A stretch of 17,311 nt of DNA, taken from contig JAAOMT010000156.1 of assembly GCA_016748015.1 (NCBI GenBank), forward strand, positions 9,770-27,080. Direction: 5' to 3'. Under the pieces are notes generated by a model. It saw only the letters and a list, made by a program, of their open reading frames with translations, did no database searches and was not told the origin of the DNA. Position numbers and translations under genes: made by a program. This DNA comes from Geosiphon pyriformis. Its lineage: Eukaryota; Glomeromycota; Glomeromycetes; Archaeosporales; Geosiphonaceae. Positions 1 to 11,578 of this stretch are shown here, one piece after another. The first letter of the stretch is position 1. Every line of letters begins with the position of its first letter.

Positions 1-3000
1 CTTGCATGTTATGTTTTTAAAGTTAAAGAGATTTCTGGTCATCTTATTTCTGTATGGCTTTTTTTCAAGGGCAAGCTGTCAATAGTAATTTTGGGTCTAT
101 ATGCTAATGCATTTGCTGAGACCAGATTCAGCCAAGCTTGTAAAATCAACTCTTTTATTGTCAAAGCTGTTAATTTTTCCACATTCATGATACTAAGTGG
201 TGATTTCAATGAAAATAAATCTAAAAAGAGTGTTAGTTTTAAGTTCTGCTTGGATTTAGAATTGGTCAATTCCTTTAGTGGTCACTCTCTGGTCAAAACT
301 TCTACTTGGGGCAATTTATGAGATACCAAGAAGATTATTGACTATATTTTTGTGAGCAAAAATCTGTTATCTGCATTAGCTAGTTATAAAGTTGTTCCTG
401 TTTCTGATTTTTTTGACACTGATCATAATGTTGCTTTGGTTTTAGTTGGTTTGGATGGTCTTTTGGACACCCATCTCAATGATGCTCATTTGTAGACTAA
501 TAGAGATAAGTGAAAGTTCAAGATTAAGGATGTAGATGCTAATAAGTAGTCGCACTTTAGAAAACATTTGTTAAACAGGTTCTTAAAAAATATGGTAATA
601 TTCAATGATGCAAAGAATAATAAAAATTTGGATACTATATAGGAGATCTTTAAGGATATGATATTAAGTTCAGCTAATAGTGTGTTTTCTAGACACTGGT
701 TTAGTAAGTTTGATTGTCAGAAAAATAAGCAGTTTTCGAGGTTTTTTAAGCTAGAATTGTTGGTGGCCAAATTGGTAAAGTGTTTGAGCTCAGGTTAGGA
801 ATCAGAAGCCATTCACCTCCTTAAGGTGTGGTCCACTTTCAATAGTAAAGGGGCCTCTAAAGCATGCACAATGTTTGGTAATAGTAAGAGCAGAGAAAGC
901 ATTCTACAACATCTGTTGGGAGTTAAAAAATTGTACCAAAGGTCCAAATATTATGAGTTTAGAGTGATCAGAGACATTTCAATCAAAAAAGCAATAAACA
1001 AATATATAGAAAACTTTTGCTCCAATAAAGAATATATGATCAAAAGTGTTTTGGAATAATTATTCAAGAAGGTGGTATTAGACCATCTAATAGTAAATAA
1101 TGAATTAATTTTGGTACCTAAAGAAGTAAAATTCACTGTTAATGTTATCATAAAAGGATGGACAAGGAAACAAGTTGCTCCCAATTCTATGCCTGCTTGC
1201 TGGTCTAATTAATATGCCCCTTTGAACTATGTCAATGATAATACATTTTCAAATGTCATGAATGTAATTAGATCTAATGAATTTCTTCTGGTAGTCAAGA
1301 GATTGCCTAATGGAAAAACTGCTGACATATCTGGTATTCCTAATAAGCTTTGGAAACATGGGGATGCTCAGATTCTAGGTGGTCTGTTGAACATTCTCAA
1401 TGCATGTTTAGTTTTGGGTACAGTTCTTGCAGAATGGAGACAAGTCTAGATTTCTATAATATCTAAGTCATACAATTAAGAAGGTACATTCACCAATATC
1501 AGACCTATAGTATTAATTAAGACAACCAGGAAAATACTGTCTAAAATTCTTTCTAACAGAATATTTCTAGCTTGCAGCGAGTTTAATGTTCTTTATGGAG
1601 ATAATTTCTCAGTTCTGAAAGATATATCTACTCAAGCTCTGATTTTTGCCATTGGCTCTATGATTGAGGATGCACTTAAAAAGGACAAGGAGCTGTGGTT
1701 GGTTTTTCAAGACATGTGCAAGGCTTACAACTTAGTTAGATGGCCCCATTTGTAGAATAGTTTGACTAGGATCAAGATATGTCTCCATTTTATAAAAATT
1801 TTTGAGAACATACACAATAATTGGACCAACTGGATGATGATGGACTTTAGACTAATTAATAGTTATACTGTTTATGATAAATTAGATCAGAAGAAGTTTT
1901 TTTGCCATTGCTATGGAGAATTTTTTATGATCCTCTGCTTTGTGAAGTTTAAAAGACATAAGCAATTGTGTGGTTACAGATTGAGTTTGAAATTTTTCAT
2001 AAAGACTAGTAAGATTGATCCTAAAGGTGGCAGAACTTCTTTTTTTGCAGCTAGTGTCTTTGTGGATAACACTATTTGGGTTGGAAACTGTTTGGCAGCT
2101 ACACAATACATCTTGAACATTGCAAGTGAATTCTTTTTAATCAATGATATTTCTATTAATACAGACAAAACAGTCACCATTCCTATCAATCAAGGGGCCA
2201 GAGAAGTTTTACTGTCTATTAGTGGCTCTGAAATTTCCATAGCCAAAAAAGATGAGTCATATTGATACTTAGGGATCTTTTTTTTCAGGGATAGACTGTC
2301 AAAGCCAAGTTTGGCCAAAGCTCAATCAGATATCAAGTTTTTTTTAAATGTGGTTTTGAGGAAGGCTATCACTGAGAAACAGTTTTTATATTTAGTTTCT
2401 GCTGTTTTACACCCTATAATTGGCTTAGATTGCAGTTCAGTTGTGTTTTTAAGGGTGTATGTAATAAGTAAGACAAAATATTAAAGAAAAGTTTGAAGCT
2501 CAAAGCCAATCTGCCCAAAGATTTTCCAAATAAAGCTTTGTATTATTCAGAGCTATATGGTTTAAGAACTTTTGAACAAGTATTGGCTAAAAATTTACTG
2601 GCTAGCTTGGTTAAATTTGTTAATGCTAATGGAATTCTCAGTGAATTATTTGAGCACAGAGCCATAAAGTTGCAGGCTGCTAGCTGGATGCTTTGGCACT
2701 CTCTTAAATTTCTAATTAAGTTGCTGGTTAATTCTGCAAATTACTTTTTGGCTGGTGCAACACATGCTTTCAAATTGTGCAATCTATTATTGAGTGGTGA
2801 TTTGCCTGACATTTTTTGGACCAGAAATAATATTGTAGTCTTGAATGTGCTCAGTTTTGTGTCTTATTTGGACATAGTGATATCTCTTAAAAAATATGGT
2901 GTTGTATTTGCAAACTAGCTTTTGAATTGCCGTGGCAAGTGTTTTACATGGAACACTTTTTACAAATAGAAGAAGCTGGACCCTAAAGGCTCAATTCCTG

Positions 3001-4442
3001 TCTGGTTTGTGTCTTTGGTCAAATTTATTATTGAAGATGGCTTGTCGAATAGTATGCTGTTGTCTCTTCATTCCATTCTCACTGACTCTTCTTGTGACTT
3101 TGGTTATGTTGGTAAGTGTTTGCTGAATTCCAGGTTGGGCTCTATAACTATCTATACAGATAGTTTCATCAAAAATTTGGGTTTGTTGGTTGCTCATAGT
3201 AGTGCCACCACCTATTTTTTAAATGTAAACACTAGTGTTGGAGTTAAGATAGATGGGTTGCTGTCATCAATTCTGGTGAAACTGCAGGCTATCACACTTG
3301 TTTTGGAGTATGTGCCCACTTCTTAATCTGTTGACTTGTATATGGACAGCCAAGCTTTACTGGATTTGTGCAAGTCTGCTGGTAGTATGGTTGGTTCTGA
3401 CTTTTGCAACAAATGCTGGATTAAAAAGGAACATATTTGCTGTGTTATTTCCAAAAAAGATTTATCAATTACTTGGAATAAGATTAAAGACTATTCTGGT
3501 ATTGTTGGAAACAAACGTGCCAATTTCTATGCTAATGCAGCTGTTGTCTCTGAGTTCTTTCTGTCTCTTGTGGTATTTTATCACTTTTTCAATGTTGAAG
3601 GCAAGTCTGTTTCCAGAAATACTTGTTATATTACCAAAAAATTATTCAATGCTGTTCATTCTGTTGGTTGAAAGGCCAGATGTGTTAGTAGTATTATTAG
3701 TGTGAGTCTTAGTGACTGTTTTAATAAAGCCAAGACCTTTTGTGTTTGGCATTCTGATAATAGGATCAGGTCTGGCTACACTAGCCCTATGTCGATAATA
3801 TTTTGGTCATACTTTATGAAAGCATTCTATCATTACTTGCCAGTAGCCAAAAAAAAAAAAATATATAATTCAAATTATCTAAGTATTGCCTGCATTTAGT
3901 GTGGTTTAGTGGAGGACTCTGATTACGTTTTTTTTTGTATTTGTGATGTCAATATTTGGAATATCTTATTGTCTGATGCTACTTTGGAGTGAAATAAGTT
4001 GCTGGGCACTTCTGCTGATGGGAATATGATTACTAACTTGCTAAATAAGACTGCTTTTTCTATAGATTTGTTTACAGTACTGGCTAAAAGTTTTGTGTTA
4101 AAGAGTTGGGTGGTTGATACATTAGGCCATTTGGGTGTTGACTTTGGTAGAGGTGCATTGGTTGTTAATTTCATTTATTGTTTTGCTGAAAGTTACAGAT
4201 CTGCCATTTGGCTGTCTATGGCTAAGTTGAGATCCTATTATAAAAAGTATAATCTTCTGTCATGTGATGGCTCTTCTATTTTTTCAGTGTCTGATTTGTC
4301 TTTATTGTGGTCTGTTGGGATGATCCAGAATTTCAGTTTCAGGCTAAATATTCATGTATGTTTTAAGTTGTATTTATGTCTAATCAGATCAGATTTTGGT
4401 TTTTTGTGCAATGTTCTTATGATAAAGAATTTAGGTATGTAA
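1..4442 (+). pseudogene. LINE ORF2 remnant: endonuclease, reverse transcriptase, RNase H (copy 1)
   Basis: Reads in frame 1 to about 2424, then in frame 0 to the terminal TAA at 4440-4442. Visible blocks are endonuclease GDFNE (about 196-210), IDYIFVS (about 340-360) and TDH (about 419-427); RT NKLWKH, KILSKILS, QDMCKAY, FVDNTIW (2059-2076) and YLGIF; RNase H YTDS, KLQA, MDSQA and a final R-A-N. In-frame stops lie at 319, 493, 511, 547, 640, 796, 1057, 1210, 1447, 1477, 1753, 2263, 2469, 2916, 2967, 3324, 3669, 3897 and 3990. A 1-nt loss near 2424 shifts frame for good. A loss near 1888 is offset by a gain near 1951, so the long open stretch 1762-2265 hides an out-of-frame segment. RNase H has lost its Glu (now Lys) and last Asp (now Asn). 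No product is expected. The family identity is recalled from glomeromycotan LINEs and was not searched. Confidence 0.88.
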
Positions 4443-4450
4443 TACTGCCT

Positions 4451-4473
4451 TGATTGGCCCAAGTGGCTGGTCA
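4451..4473 (+). other. 3' UTR hairpin of LINE copy 1
   Basis: The left arm TGATTGGCC (4451-4459) and right arm GGCTGGTCA (4465-4473) form a nine-pair stem (including G-U pairs) around the loop CAAGT. It begins eight bases after the ORF2 stop, exactly as in copy 2. The only difference from copy 2 within the hairpin is one C-to-T change, which turns a C-G pair into U-G and so keeps the stem. By analogy with other LINEs it may be the RNA site recognised by the reverse transcriptase; that role is inferred. Confidence 0.75.
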
Positions 4474-4573
4474 TGTGTAGAAAAGGCATGAATCATGCTT
4501 AATTTAGATTGTGTTGATCTATGTATTTAGGTAATAGTTAGACTGCACTCATAAAACTTCAAATAAAAAAAAA

Positions 4574-5378
4574 TTTAAATACTATATTCATAAAAAACTG
4601 ATTTATAGTTTTATTAAAAATAAACCCTATTATAAGTAAACTTAATAAATATAATTATAATATTTAATATTTATAATTTGGGAAAAAAGAGCTATTTTAA
4701 AAGAAAAAATAAAAACTTAAAGATCTGATAGCTATATTTATTTTTAAATAAATAAATTAATTAATTTTTAAAAGTTTATTACAATTTAGTTTTATCTATT
4801 AAGTTTTTAGTTATAAAACACAAAAATATTGTTTTAATAATTGTATTTTATAATTGTTTTATCTTGTATTAATTGATTACAATTATTAAAATCTAATAAT
4901 AGTTTTTTATTTTTTTAATAAACTAATAAAATAAAATTAATATATTCCAAAATTAGAAAAAGCTTTTTTTATTAGATTATCACAAATTTTAATTTTAAAC
5001 AGTTAATTTTCAATATTATTATTTTTTAAAAAAAAAATTTAGTATCTTATTAATTACTATAATTAAAAAGAATTAATTTAAGTTATTAAAGTTCCAAAAG
5101 TATTTATGTTAATTATATCTGGATTAAAATAAAAATAAATAATTTAATCAAAAATCAATTTTTAATAACAAGTTTCAGAATTATAAAATTTTAAAAAGAA
5201 TAATAATATTTTATTTAGGTAATAAGAAATATAAAAAAATTTAATAAAAATAAGTTTAAAAATATTATTAAAAACAAAAATAAATTCTATTTTGTTTTTT
5301 TTGTTTGTTTAAATTATTTATTTTTATATATATATTTTAGTTATATAAAATTGTTTTTACTTGTTCATTATTATTAAC
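4574..5378. other. AT-rich spacer between the two LINEs
   Basis: About 800 bases made up almost entirely of A and T, with A-runs, T-runs and TAAT-type words. I see no CpG, no ORF of coding character, no tRNA-like structure and no clear repeat unit. It is probably old intergenic or fully decayed repeat DNA that was the insertion target of copy 2. Confidence 0.7.
5370..5378 (+). repeat. Candidate left target-site duplication of LINE copy 2
   Basis: ATTATTAAC here matches ATTATTAAC at 12203-12211, directly after the A-tail. The base composition changes from near-pure A/T to mixed sequence at about 5380, which fits an element boundary. In such AT-rich DNA a 9-mer match can arise by chance, but this one lies at the right place on both sides. 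Confidence 0.55.
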
Positions 5379-5510
5379 ATTCCAAATTCCCCAAAGAGCA
5401 CGTTTTTGAAAAAAGTTTTTTGTTTTTGTTTTTTCTACTTGCTATATTTCACTATTTTTCTTACAAATAATCCATTTGTTGTGGACCTAGAAGCTGCTCC
5501 CGGTGGTAGT
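5379..5510 (+). promoter_or_regulatory. 5' UTR / possible internal promoter of LINE copy 2
   Basis: About 130 bases between the inferred 5' end and the first in-frame ATG. It is strongly T-rich on the plus strand (T-runs broken by C and G). Full-length LINEs usually carry an internal promoter here, but no specific promoter motif can be named. The reading frame is open back through most of this stretch (VDLEAAPGG precedes the ATG), so the original start may have lain upstream of 5511 and been lost. Confidence 0.45.
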
Positions 5511-6666
5511 ATGTTGAATAAGAAAGCTCTTATTGGTGCTTTTTTTGGTTCTACTGGTGGCCCTTTCTCTCAAAAAAAAAGAGTTTCCCTTCGCCATATG
5601 ATTTAATCTGGTGATAAACATGAAGCTGCTTTGGCCAAACCTCATTCTAAAGAAAATCAATACTCGGATATGGAAAGTGATTTTGGTGACAGTGTTGCTG
5701 GTGACATATTGGCTGGTGGTGGTGATGGTTCTCTTTTCGGCTCAGCTGCAATGACTTCTAAGGCAAAGAGAATTAAGAGTAATTTGGACTGCAGTTCCCC
5801 TTTTGGCTCCTTGAATTATAACATAGACAATGATGATAGTGGTCTTCTCCCTCCTCCTCTTGGTATCTCTTTGGACAGGATTTGGTTGGACCCTAAAATT
5901 ATTAAGACTCAAGTAAAAGTAGCGGTTAAGAAATCATTTGTTTTGGATGTCAATATCTCAAATATGGAAGGCAAATTAGTGACAGTGAAAACTCAGCTCA
6001 TAAGAAAAATTTTCTCAAAAATCATTGGTTTTGGGGGGGGCCACTACTCCTTCAAAATTTGAAGAGATCATCAGATCCACATTCACATCAGAAGAAAACA
6101 TGAAAAAAGCTGCATTATTGGTTGGAGAAAATGGGATCATCGTAAACACCAATCTCAAGAAACAAGGAGTGTGTTCAGATCAGGCTGTGATAATAAAAAA
6201 AATTCCCATGGACATGCAAAAAGAATTGATCATCACTGTAGTATCCGAGTATGATCAAATTGTGTCTATCAAAGTTCAGTTAATTGGGCTGTGGCAGAAG
6301 GCTGTGGTAGAGTTTGCTAAATCTAGCCAGGCTGATCTGTTAGCATCAAAATAGTCGTTCCTAATTGGGAAAAATTCTGTGCATGTGGTCAAGGCTGTGG
6401 AAGATTGTAAGACATGGGCTTTTAGGGATCAATTTAGGGTGCTTCTTTTTACATTGCCAGTGGAAACTACAGCTTATGATCTTGGAACTCTTTTAGAAGG
6501 GGCTGGTGGGAAAACTTGTGTCATCAATCATTCATTAGAGACTGGTAATAGAACTCACTGTGCTGTGGTCTGTTTTGAATCTGATGAAGCTATGGAATCA
6601 GCTTTTTGCACGGAGCCAATCTTTGGTGGTGTGAAACTCTCATGGACTAGGTTGGATTTAGTTCAC

Positions 6667-6708
6667 TGTAAATGGTGTGGGAAGTTTGGTCATTCTGCCT
6701 TGGAATGT
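6667..6708 (+). other. CCHC zinc knuckle coding segment in ORF1
   Basis: The spacing is C-x2-C-x4-H-x4-C, the exact retroelement zinc-knuckle pattern used for nucleic-acid binding. All four ligands are intact despite the damage around it. Confidence 0.9.
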
Positions 6709-7385
6709 GATGCTAGAGTTGCATCAGTTTCTTAGTTGCCCAAGTCATTTAAAAGGCCTACTAACCTGAATACTTGTCTACAGTTGGCCAAATTATATGC
6801 TAAAAAGAAAGTTCTGATCTCTCATTCTGTTGCTTTTGGAGGCAAATCCTGGGCCCAAGTGGTCTCAGTCGCTTCAGCATCTCATGGTTCTCATGATAGC
6901 TTTGGTTCTGGTTCTCTGCTCTTTGGTGCTTCATGTTCTGGTGATAACCCTCCCCCTCTTTTTATGGTCAATTCCCCCTTGGGTACATGTTTGGCATGTC
7001 TGGAATGCTTTGTGGAGCTCTTATCTGATCGAATTTTGAACATTCTTCTTCATCTTGACAATCTCAGTTTGGTGTCTTTGGCTCCATCTTCTAGTGTGAT
7101 TCCTTCTGTGGGTACTTCTCACCCATCCATCTCTGATTCTTTTATGATTGCTGATTCTGACTTGGGTTCCAACATGATGTTAGATGTTCCTTTAATTCAG
7201 CCTATTTCTCTCTTTTCTGGCAATGACAATTCTTAATTGGGTCTGAGCAGTTCCAAGGTGCTAACTTCTAAAGTTGGCGTTTTAGAGTTGAAGTTGGTTG
7301 CCCTCGATGCCTCCATTGGCTCGATTTTGGCGAAGTTAGAGCAGATGTGTGCTGGTTTGGATCCTCTGGTCCTTTTTTCATCTCA

Positions 7386-7389
7386 ATGA
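7386..7389 (+). promoter_or_regulatory. ATGA stop-start overlap joining ORF1 and ORF2
   Basis: The ORF1 terminator TGA (7387-7389, frame 1) and the ORF2 start ATG (7386-7388, frame 0) share ATGA. The ATG is followed by MTSYIWKIAMCNVRG, the expected start of an APE endonuclease, which supports this start over the upstream open codons from 7347. Similar overlaps in other LINEs allow termination-reinitiation; that mechanism is inferred here. Confidence 0.7.
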
Positions 7390-10300
7390 CCAGTTATATT
7401 TGGAAAATTGCCATGTGCAATGTTAGGGGAATGAACAATTTTGCAAAGCAGGATGATATAGTTTGTTGGCACAAGGACATGGGCAATTTGGTTTTTATTT
7501 TTACTAAGACGAAGTTGAAGGATAAAGTTCATTTCTGGATCATCAACAGATTTGATGGTATTAGGATGTTTACCTTTGGTTTGGATTCTGGATATCTGGG
7601 TGCTGGTGTGGTGGTTGTCATGGACTCTTCTTTGGCAAGGCATGTGTACAAGGTTTCTGAAGTGCCTGGCTGGCTTCTGTCTGTTAAATTACTTTTCAAG
7701 AATAAGCTCTCAGTGTCAATTCTGGGGCTTTACACTGGTGCTTCTTTGGTGGTATGGTTTTTTCAGACTGATGAGATAAACTTTCTTATTGTGAGAGCTG
7801 TAAACAAATCTTCTTTTGTCATTCTCAGAGGTGATTTTAATGAAGACAGTTCTTATAAGAGTGCAAGTTTCAAAAAATGCTTTGATTTGGGTCTGGTCAA
7901 TTCTTTAGTTAGTAGCCTGGCTGCGAAAATGCCCACTTGGGAAAATTTTAGGGGTGTTAAAAAAACAATTGATTACGTGTTTGTCTTCCCAAATCTGGCC
8001 AATGCAATAGCGAATCGTGGGTTTTAAATGTCAGTGAGCATTTTGACACAGACCATCAAGCTGTTTCAGTGTCTTTGGGTTTGGGTGGACTTTTGGATAT
8101 GCGCTTGAATTCTTTTTGCACACAAGCAAATAGAGATTGTTGGAAGTTTGACATCAAGGGTGCCAATGAAGCTAAGTGGTTGAAGTTCAAAAATGCTTTA
8201 GCTGTTAATGCCTCTATGTTCTCGGATGCTTTTGGTATAGCTGTGAGGTTTTCAGATATAGACACTATATAGGACATTGTTCACAAGGTCATGGTTCTTT
8301 CAGCGGGTGGTACATTTAAAAAAAAATGGTTCAAAGGTTTTGATGGTGTGTTTACCAAGACTTCCTCTAGGTTTCACAAGCTAGAGCTGCTGGTTTCTAA
8401 ATTGGTTAAGGCTTCGCGTTTGGATTCTAGTGATGGTTTTGCTTCTTTGTTGGAGGTGTGGCACAGACTCGACTCTCCTGGTGCATCAGTGGTTAAATCT
8501 CTGTTTCTTTCAGGTTCTAATTTTGATCTTATTCATTCTGTGCTGGCCAAAGCTAGAAAATTGTACCGCTCTTCCAAATTATTGGAATCCAAGCATGCTG
8601 AAGAGTCTTTGATCAAGCAGGCTATTGATAAGAGAATGGAAAGTTTTGAGCTGAACAAGGGTCACACCATTAGGAGCGTTTTGGAGCGTCCTTTTTGCAA
8701 GGTGGTTCTGGATCATCTGGTTGTAGAAAATAAGTTGGTTTTAGAGCCTGATTTGGTTAAATCTAAGGTGAACAAAATTATAGAGGGATGGACCAGAAAA
8801 TGTAAGGTGGTATCTGACATCTCTGAGGATTGAGCCCGCCAATATCAGCCTCTGGATTACATGTTCGATAGTGCTTTCTCTAATGTCATGTGTTTGATTA
8901 GTTTAGATGAATTGTTGACTGTTGTCAAGGATCTTCCTGATGAAAAGGCAGCTGGTCTTTCTGGTATCTCCAATGAATTGTGGAAACATTGTGACAAGTC
9001 AGTTTTAGATATGCTTTTGGTGCTTTTGAATTTCTGTTTGGTTGGTAAGTTAGTTTCTGGGCCATGGAAAGAAGCTTGGATTTCAATGATTTCTAAACCA
9101 TATGAATGGGAGGGAGTTCTCATGAACACCTGTCCTATAGCTTTAATTGAAACGGCCTGCAAAATTCTTTCCAAGATCCTTTCAGATAGAATTTCATTGG
9201 CTTGCAGCACTTTTGAGGTCCTTCGTGGAGATAACTTTTCTGTTTTGAAAGATATGACAATGCAATCTCCCATTTTTGCTATCAGTTCTGTGGTTGAGAA
9301 TGCCTTGGAGAAGAACTGTAAACTTTGGCTGGTTTTACAAGACATGCACAAAACTTATGACTCAGTTGGTTGGGAACATCTTAGGAGAAGTCTGGTCAGG
9401 ATCAAGATGTGTGACAGGTTTATTAGATTTTTTGGCAGTATTCACAATAGTCATGTCAACAGGGTGATGATTGACTTTGGCTTGACTAATGGGTATTGTG
9501 TCTACGATGGGCTGGATCAAGGAGAAGTTTTCTCGCCTCTTCTCTGACGTATTTTTTATGATTCACTTTTGTGCAAGGTCAAGAGACAGAAGAGTGTGTG
9601 TGGTTACAGATTGAATTCTCATTTTATTTCCAAAACTGGCCAAGTAAATCCTCAAGCTAGACTGACTTTCTTTTTCGCTGCTGGTGCTTTCCTCGATAAT
9701 ACTATTTGGGTTGGTAGTAGCCAGGCTGCTACTCAATACATCCTTAATGTTGCTAGTTAATTTTTCAGGTTCAAAAACATTTCTATAAATAACGACAAGA
9801 CAGTTGCCATTTCTATCAACTGCCGGGTGATGGACCTATGTTTAACTATTAGTGACTTGCCCATTTCTATCACCAAAAAGGGAGAATCTTATTGCTATCT
9901 GGGTATTTTTTTGTCTTTTGAGGGTCTTTTGAAGCCTAGTTTGGCTAAAGCTCAGGTGGATGTGCGATTTTTTGTGAACTTTGTTTTAAGGAAGATGGTT
10001 TCGGACAAACAGTGTGCATATTTGTTGTCTGTAGTTCTTTTTCTTATCATCAGCTACAGGACTCAGTTCAGTTTCGTTTCTGTTGGTGTTTGTAATAAAT
10101 GGAATGCTCTGGTACACAAAATCTTGAAGTCTAAGTCTGGATTACCACGTGATTTCCCAAGTGATGCGCTTCATCACCTCTCTTTGTACAATTTAAAGAC
10201 CTTCGAACAAATCCAGGCTGAGAGTAAATTGGCCTCCATTGTTGCTTTTGCAAATTCTACTGGTGTCTTGGGTTACTTGTTCTCTCATAGGTCTCATGAC

Positions 10301-11530
10301 CTCCAGGTTTTTAGCTGGTGTCCTTGTCATCCCTTGCTGTTTCCAGTTCGCATTGGTGTTAGTTTCTCGAATAATTTTTTGGTGGGTGTGGTTCGTATCT
10401 TTTCTGGGTATGATTTGTCTTTGGGTGGTTCTCTGATTTGTGTTTTTTGCTATTGGGGTGGTACTCTTATGTCTCTGGTTCTCGGTAAACACTATTTTTT
10501 CAAGTGTGTCTCTTCACTCAGGTGTTATGGGATTGCTTTTGTGGAATAACTTTGTGACCATAGTGGAGAAGTTTTCAGCTGGGGAATCTTCAAGCATTGG
10601 AAGAGGCTGGACTCTCGTGGTCCAGTCCCTTTGTGGTTTGATCTCTCCATTCAATTTTTCGGTAGTGTTGTTCCTTCTTCTATTTGTCCTTCTTTTGTAG
10701 AGGATCATGCTGGTTTTGATGTTCATCTGTCTCATGGTTTTGGTGTGGTTTGTGACATTCTGCTGACCATCGATACCGCTTGCCTGTCTGTGTATACGAA
10801 TGGGTCTCTAAGTAGTCTGGGCACTGTTAATGTAAAAGCAGATGCTGCCACTTTCTTTGAGAACATTAACTTGGGTTTGGGTGTTGGGGTGTCTGGATTG
10901 GTTTCTTCTACTCTGATAGAATTGCAGGCAATTGCTTTGGTTCTTGAATGTGTTCCATCTTTTCGGTTGGTTGACTTGTTTTCAGACAGCCAAGCTGCTG
11001 ATGATGCATGCAAGTCAGAGTCTTTGTTGGTTTGTCTGGATTTTAGGAACCGTTGTTGGATTGAATGCCATCACATAGTTAATGTTATTTGTCGTAAGAA
11101 TTTGGAAGTGAATTGAATTAAAGTTAGGGGTCATTCAGGCATCCCAGACAATGAACGTGCTGATGTACTTGCTAAGAAGGCCGCTTCTTCTGCTTGGTGC
11201 CTGCCTCATTTGGTTGGCAAATGTTTTCTGAAGGCAGGTGGTACTGCGGTTTCTAGTAATTCTAGACACTTTGTTTGTGATGTTTTCTGTTCAGTTTATC
11301 GCGCTTGCTGGGAGGTTGGATCTGGCTCTTGGGTTGTGGCAGATGGTTTGCGTGCTGATATTAATTGGTCCAAGTCTTCCCTGGTGTGACACCCTGATTC
11401 TCACTTGGCTGCTGGTTTCACTAGTGCACGTACGGCTGGCTTTCGGACTTACTTTATGAAGGCCCTTCATTGTCGGCTCTCAGTTGCTGTGCATAAGCAT
11501 TTGTATGATAGAGAGTACCCCAGTATAGTG

Positions 11531-11578
11531 TGTTTGTATTGTGGTGATGTTGAGATCTCGGATCATGTCTTTTCTTGT
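11531..11578 (+). other. C-terminal zinc-knuckle coding segment in ORF2
   Basis: CLYC followed by HVFSC gives C-x2-C-x7-H-x3-C, downstream of RNase H as in many LINE ORF2 proteins. The ligands are intact here. In copy 1 the matching site (about 3888-3935) has a stop between the first two cysteines. Confidence 0.75.

Larger units (their letters stand above)
1..4573 (+). mobile_element. Decayed LINE (non-LTR retrotransposon), copy 1, 5' part outside window
   Basis: The element covers the end of an APE endonuclease domain, a reverse transcriptase, an RNase H and a C-terminal region. After these come a short 3' UTR and an A-rich end (nine A at 4565-4573). It enters the window mid-ORF2, so whether it is full length cannot be judged, and its target-site duplication cannot be tested. 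It is collinear with copy 2 (5379-12203) but belongs to a different subfamily: several blocks differ too much to be recent duplicates. It is clearly more AT-rich and contains only about eight CpG by hand count. The base composition drops to near-pure A/T immediately after 4573, which supports that end point. Confidence 0.9.
5511..7389 (+). pseudogene. LINE ORF1 (RNA-binding, CCHC zinc knuckle), disabled
   Basis: About 625 codons if the breaks are ignored. Order: basic N-terminus (SQKKR), acidic/Gly-rich segment (5640-5750), two stretches with an RRM-like strand-helix pattern (about 6190-6360 and 6430-6640), a CCHC knuckle CKWCGKFGHSALEC (6667-6708), then a Ser/Gly/Pro-rich tail and a C-terminal helix-prone segment (about 7255-7350). 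It should coat the element RNA as the ORF1 ribonucleoprotein component. Breaks: TAA at 5604 (Gln likely), an extra G in the eight-G run at 6033-6040 that moves frame 0 to frame 1, TAG at 6352 (in a Lys-stop-Ser context where relatives, from memory, have Trp), TAG at 6733 and TAA at 7234. It ends at TGA 7387-7389, overlapping ORF2. The start at 5511 is the first in-frame ATG; an earlier lost start is possible. The RRM call is by pattern only. Confidence 0.82.

Noticed and set aside
4574-5378. Organellar (mitochondrial) DNA on account of AT content
   Set aside because: The window is built around nuclear-type LINEs with a poly(A) tail and a candidate target-site duplication, and no mitochondrial gene, rRNA or tRNA is visible.
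6025-6062. Programmed ribosomal frameshift in ORF1 at the G run
   Set aside because: The element has many other disabling changes and one extra G in a homopolymer is adequately explained by slippage or error; nothing downstream specifically supports programming.
8857-9351. Minus-strand 164-codon ORF
   Set aside because: It lies opposite the reverse transcriptase coding region, which has clear motifs on the plus strand; it is an antisense shadow.
10193-10492. Minus-strand 99-codon ORF rich in Thr, Asn and Gln
   Set aside because: Antisense shadow of ORF2; the plus strand aligns with copy 1 here.
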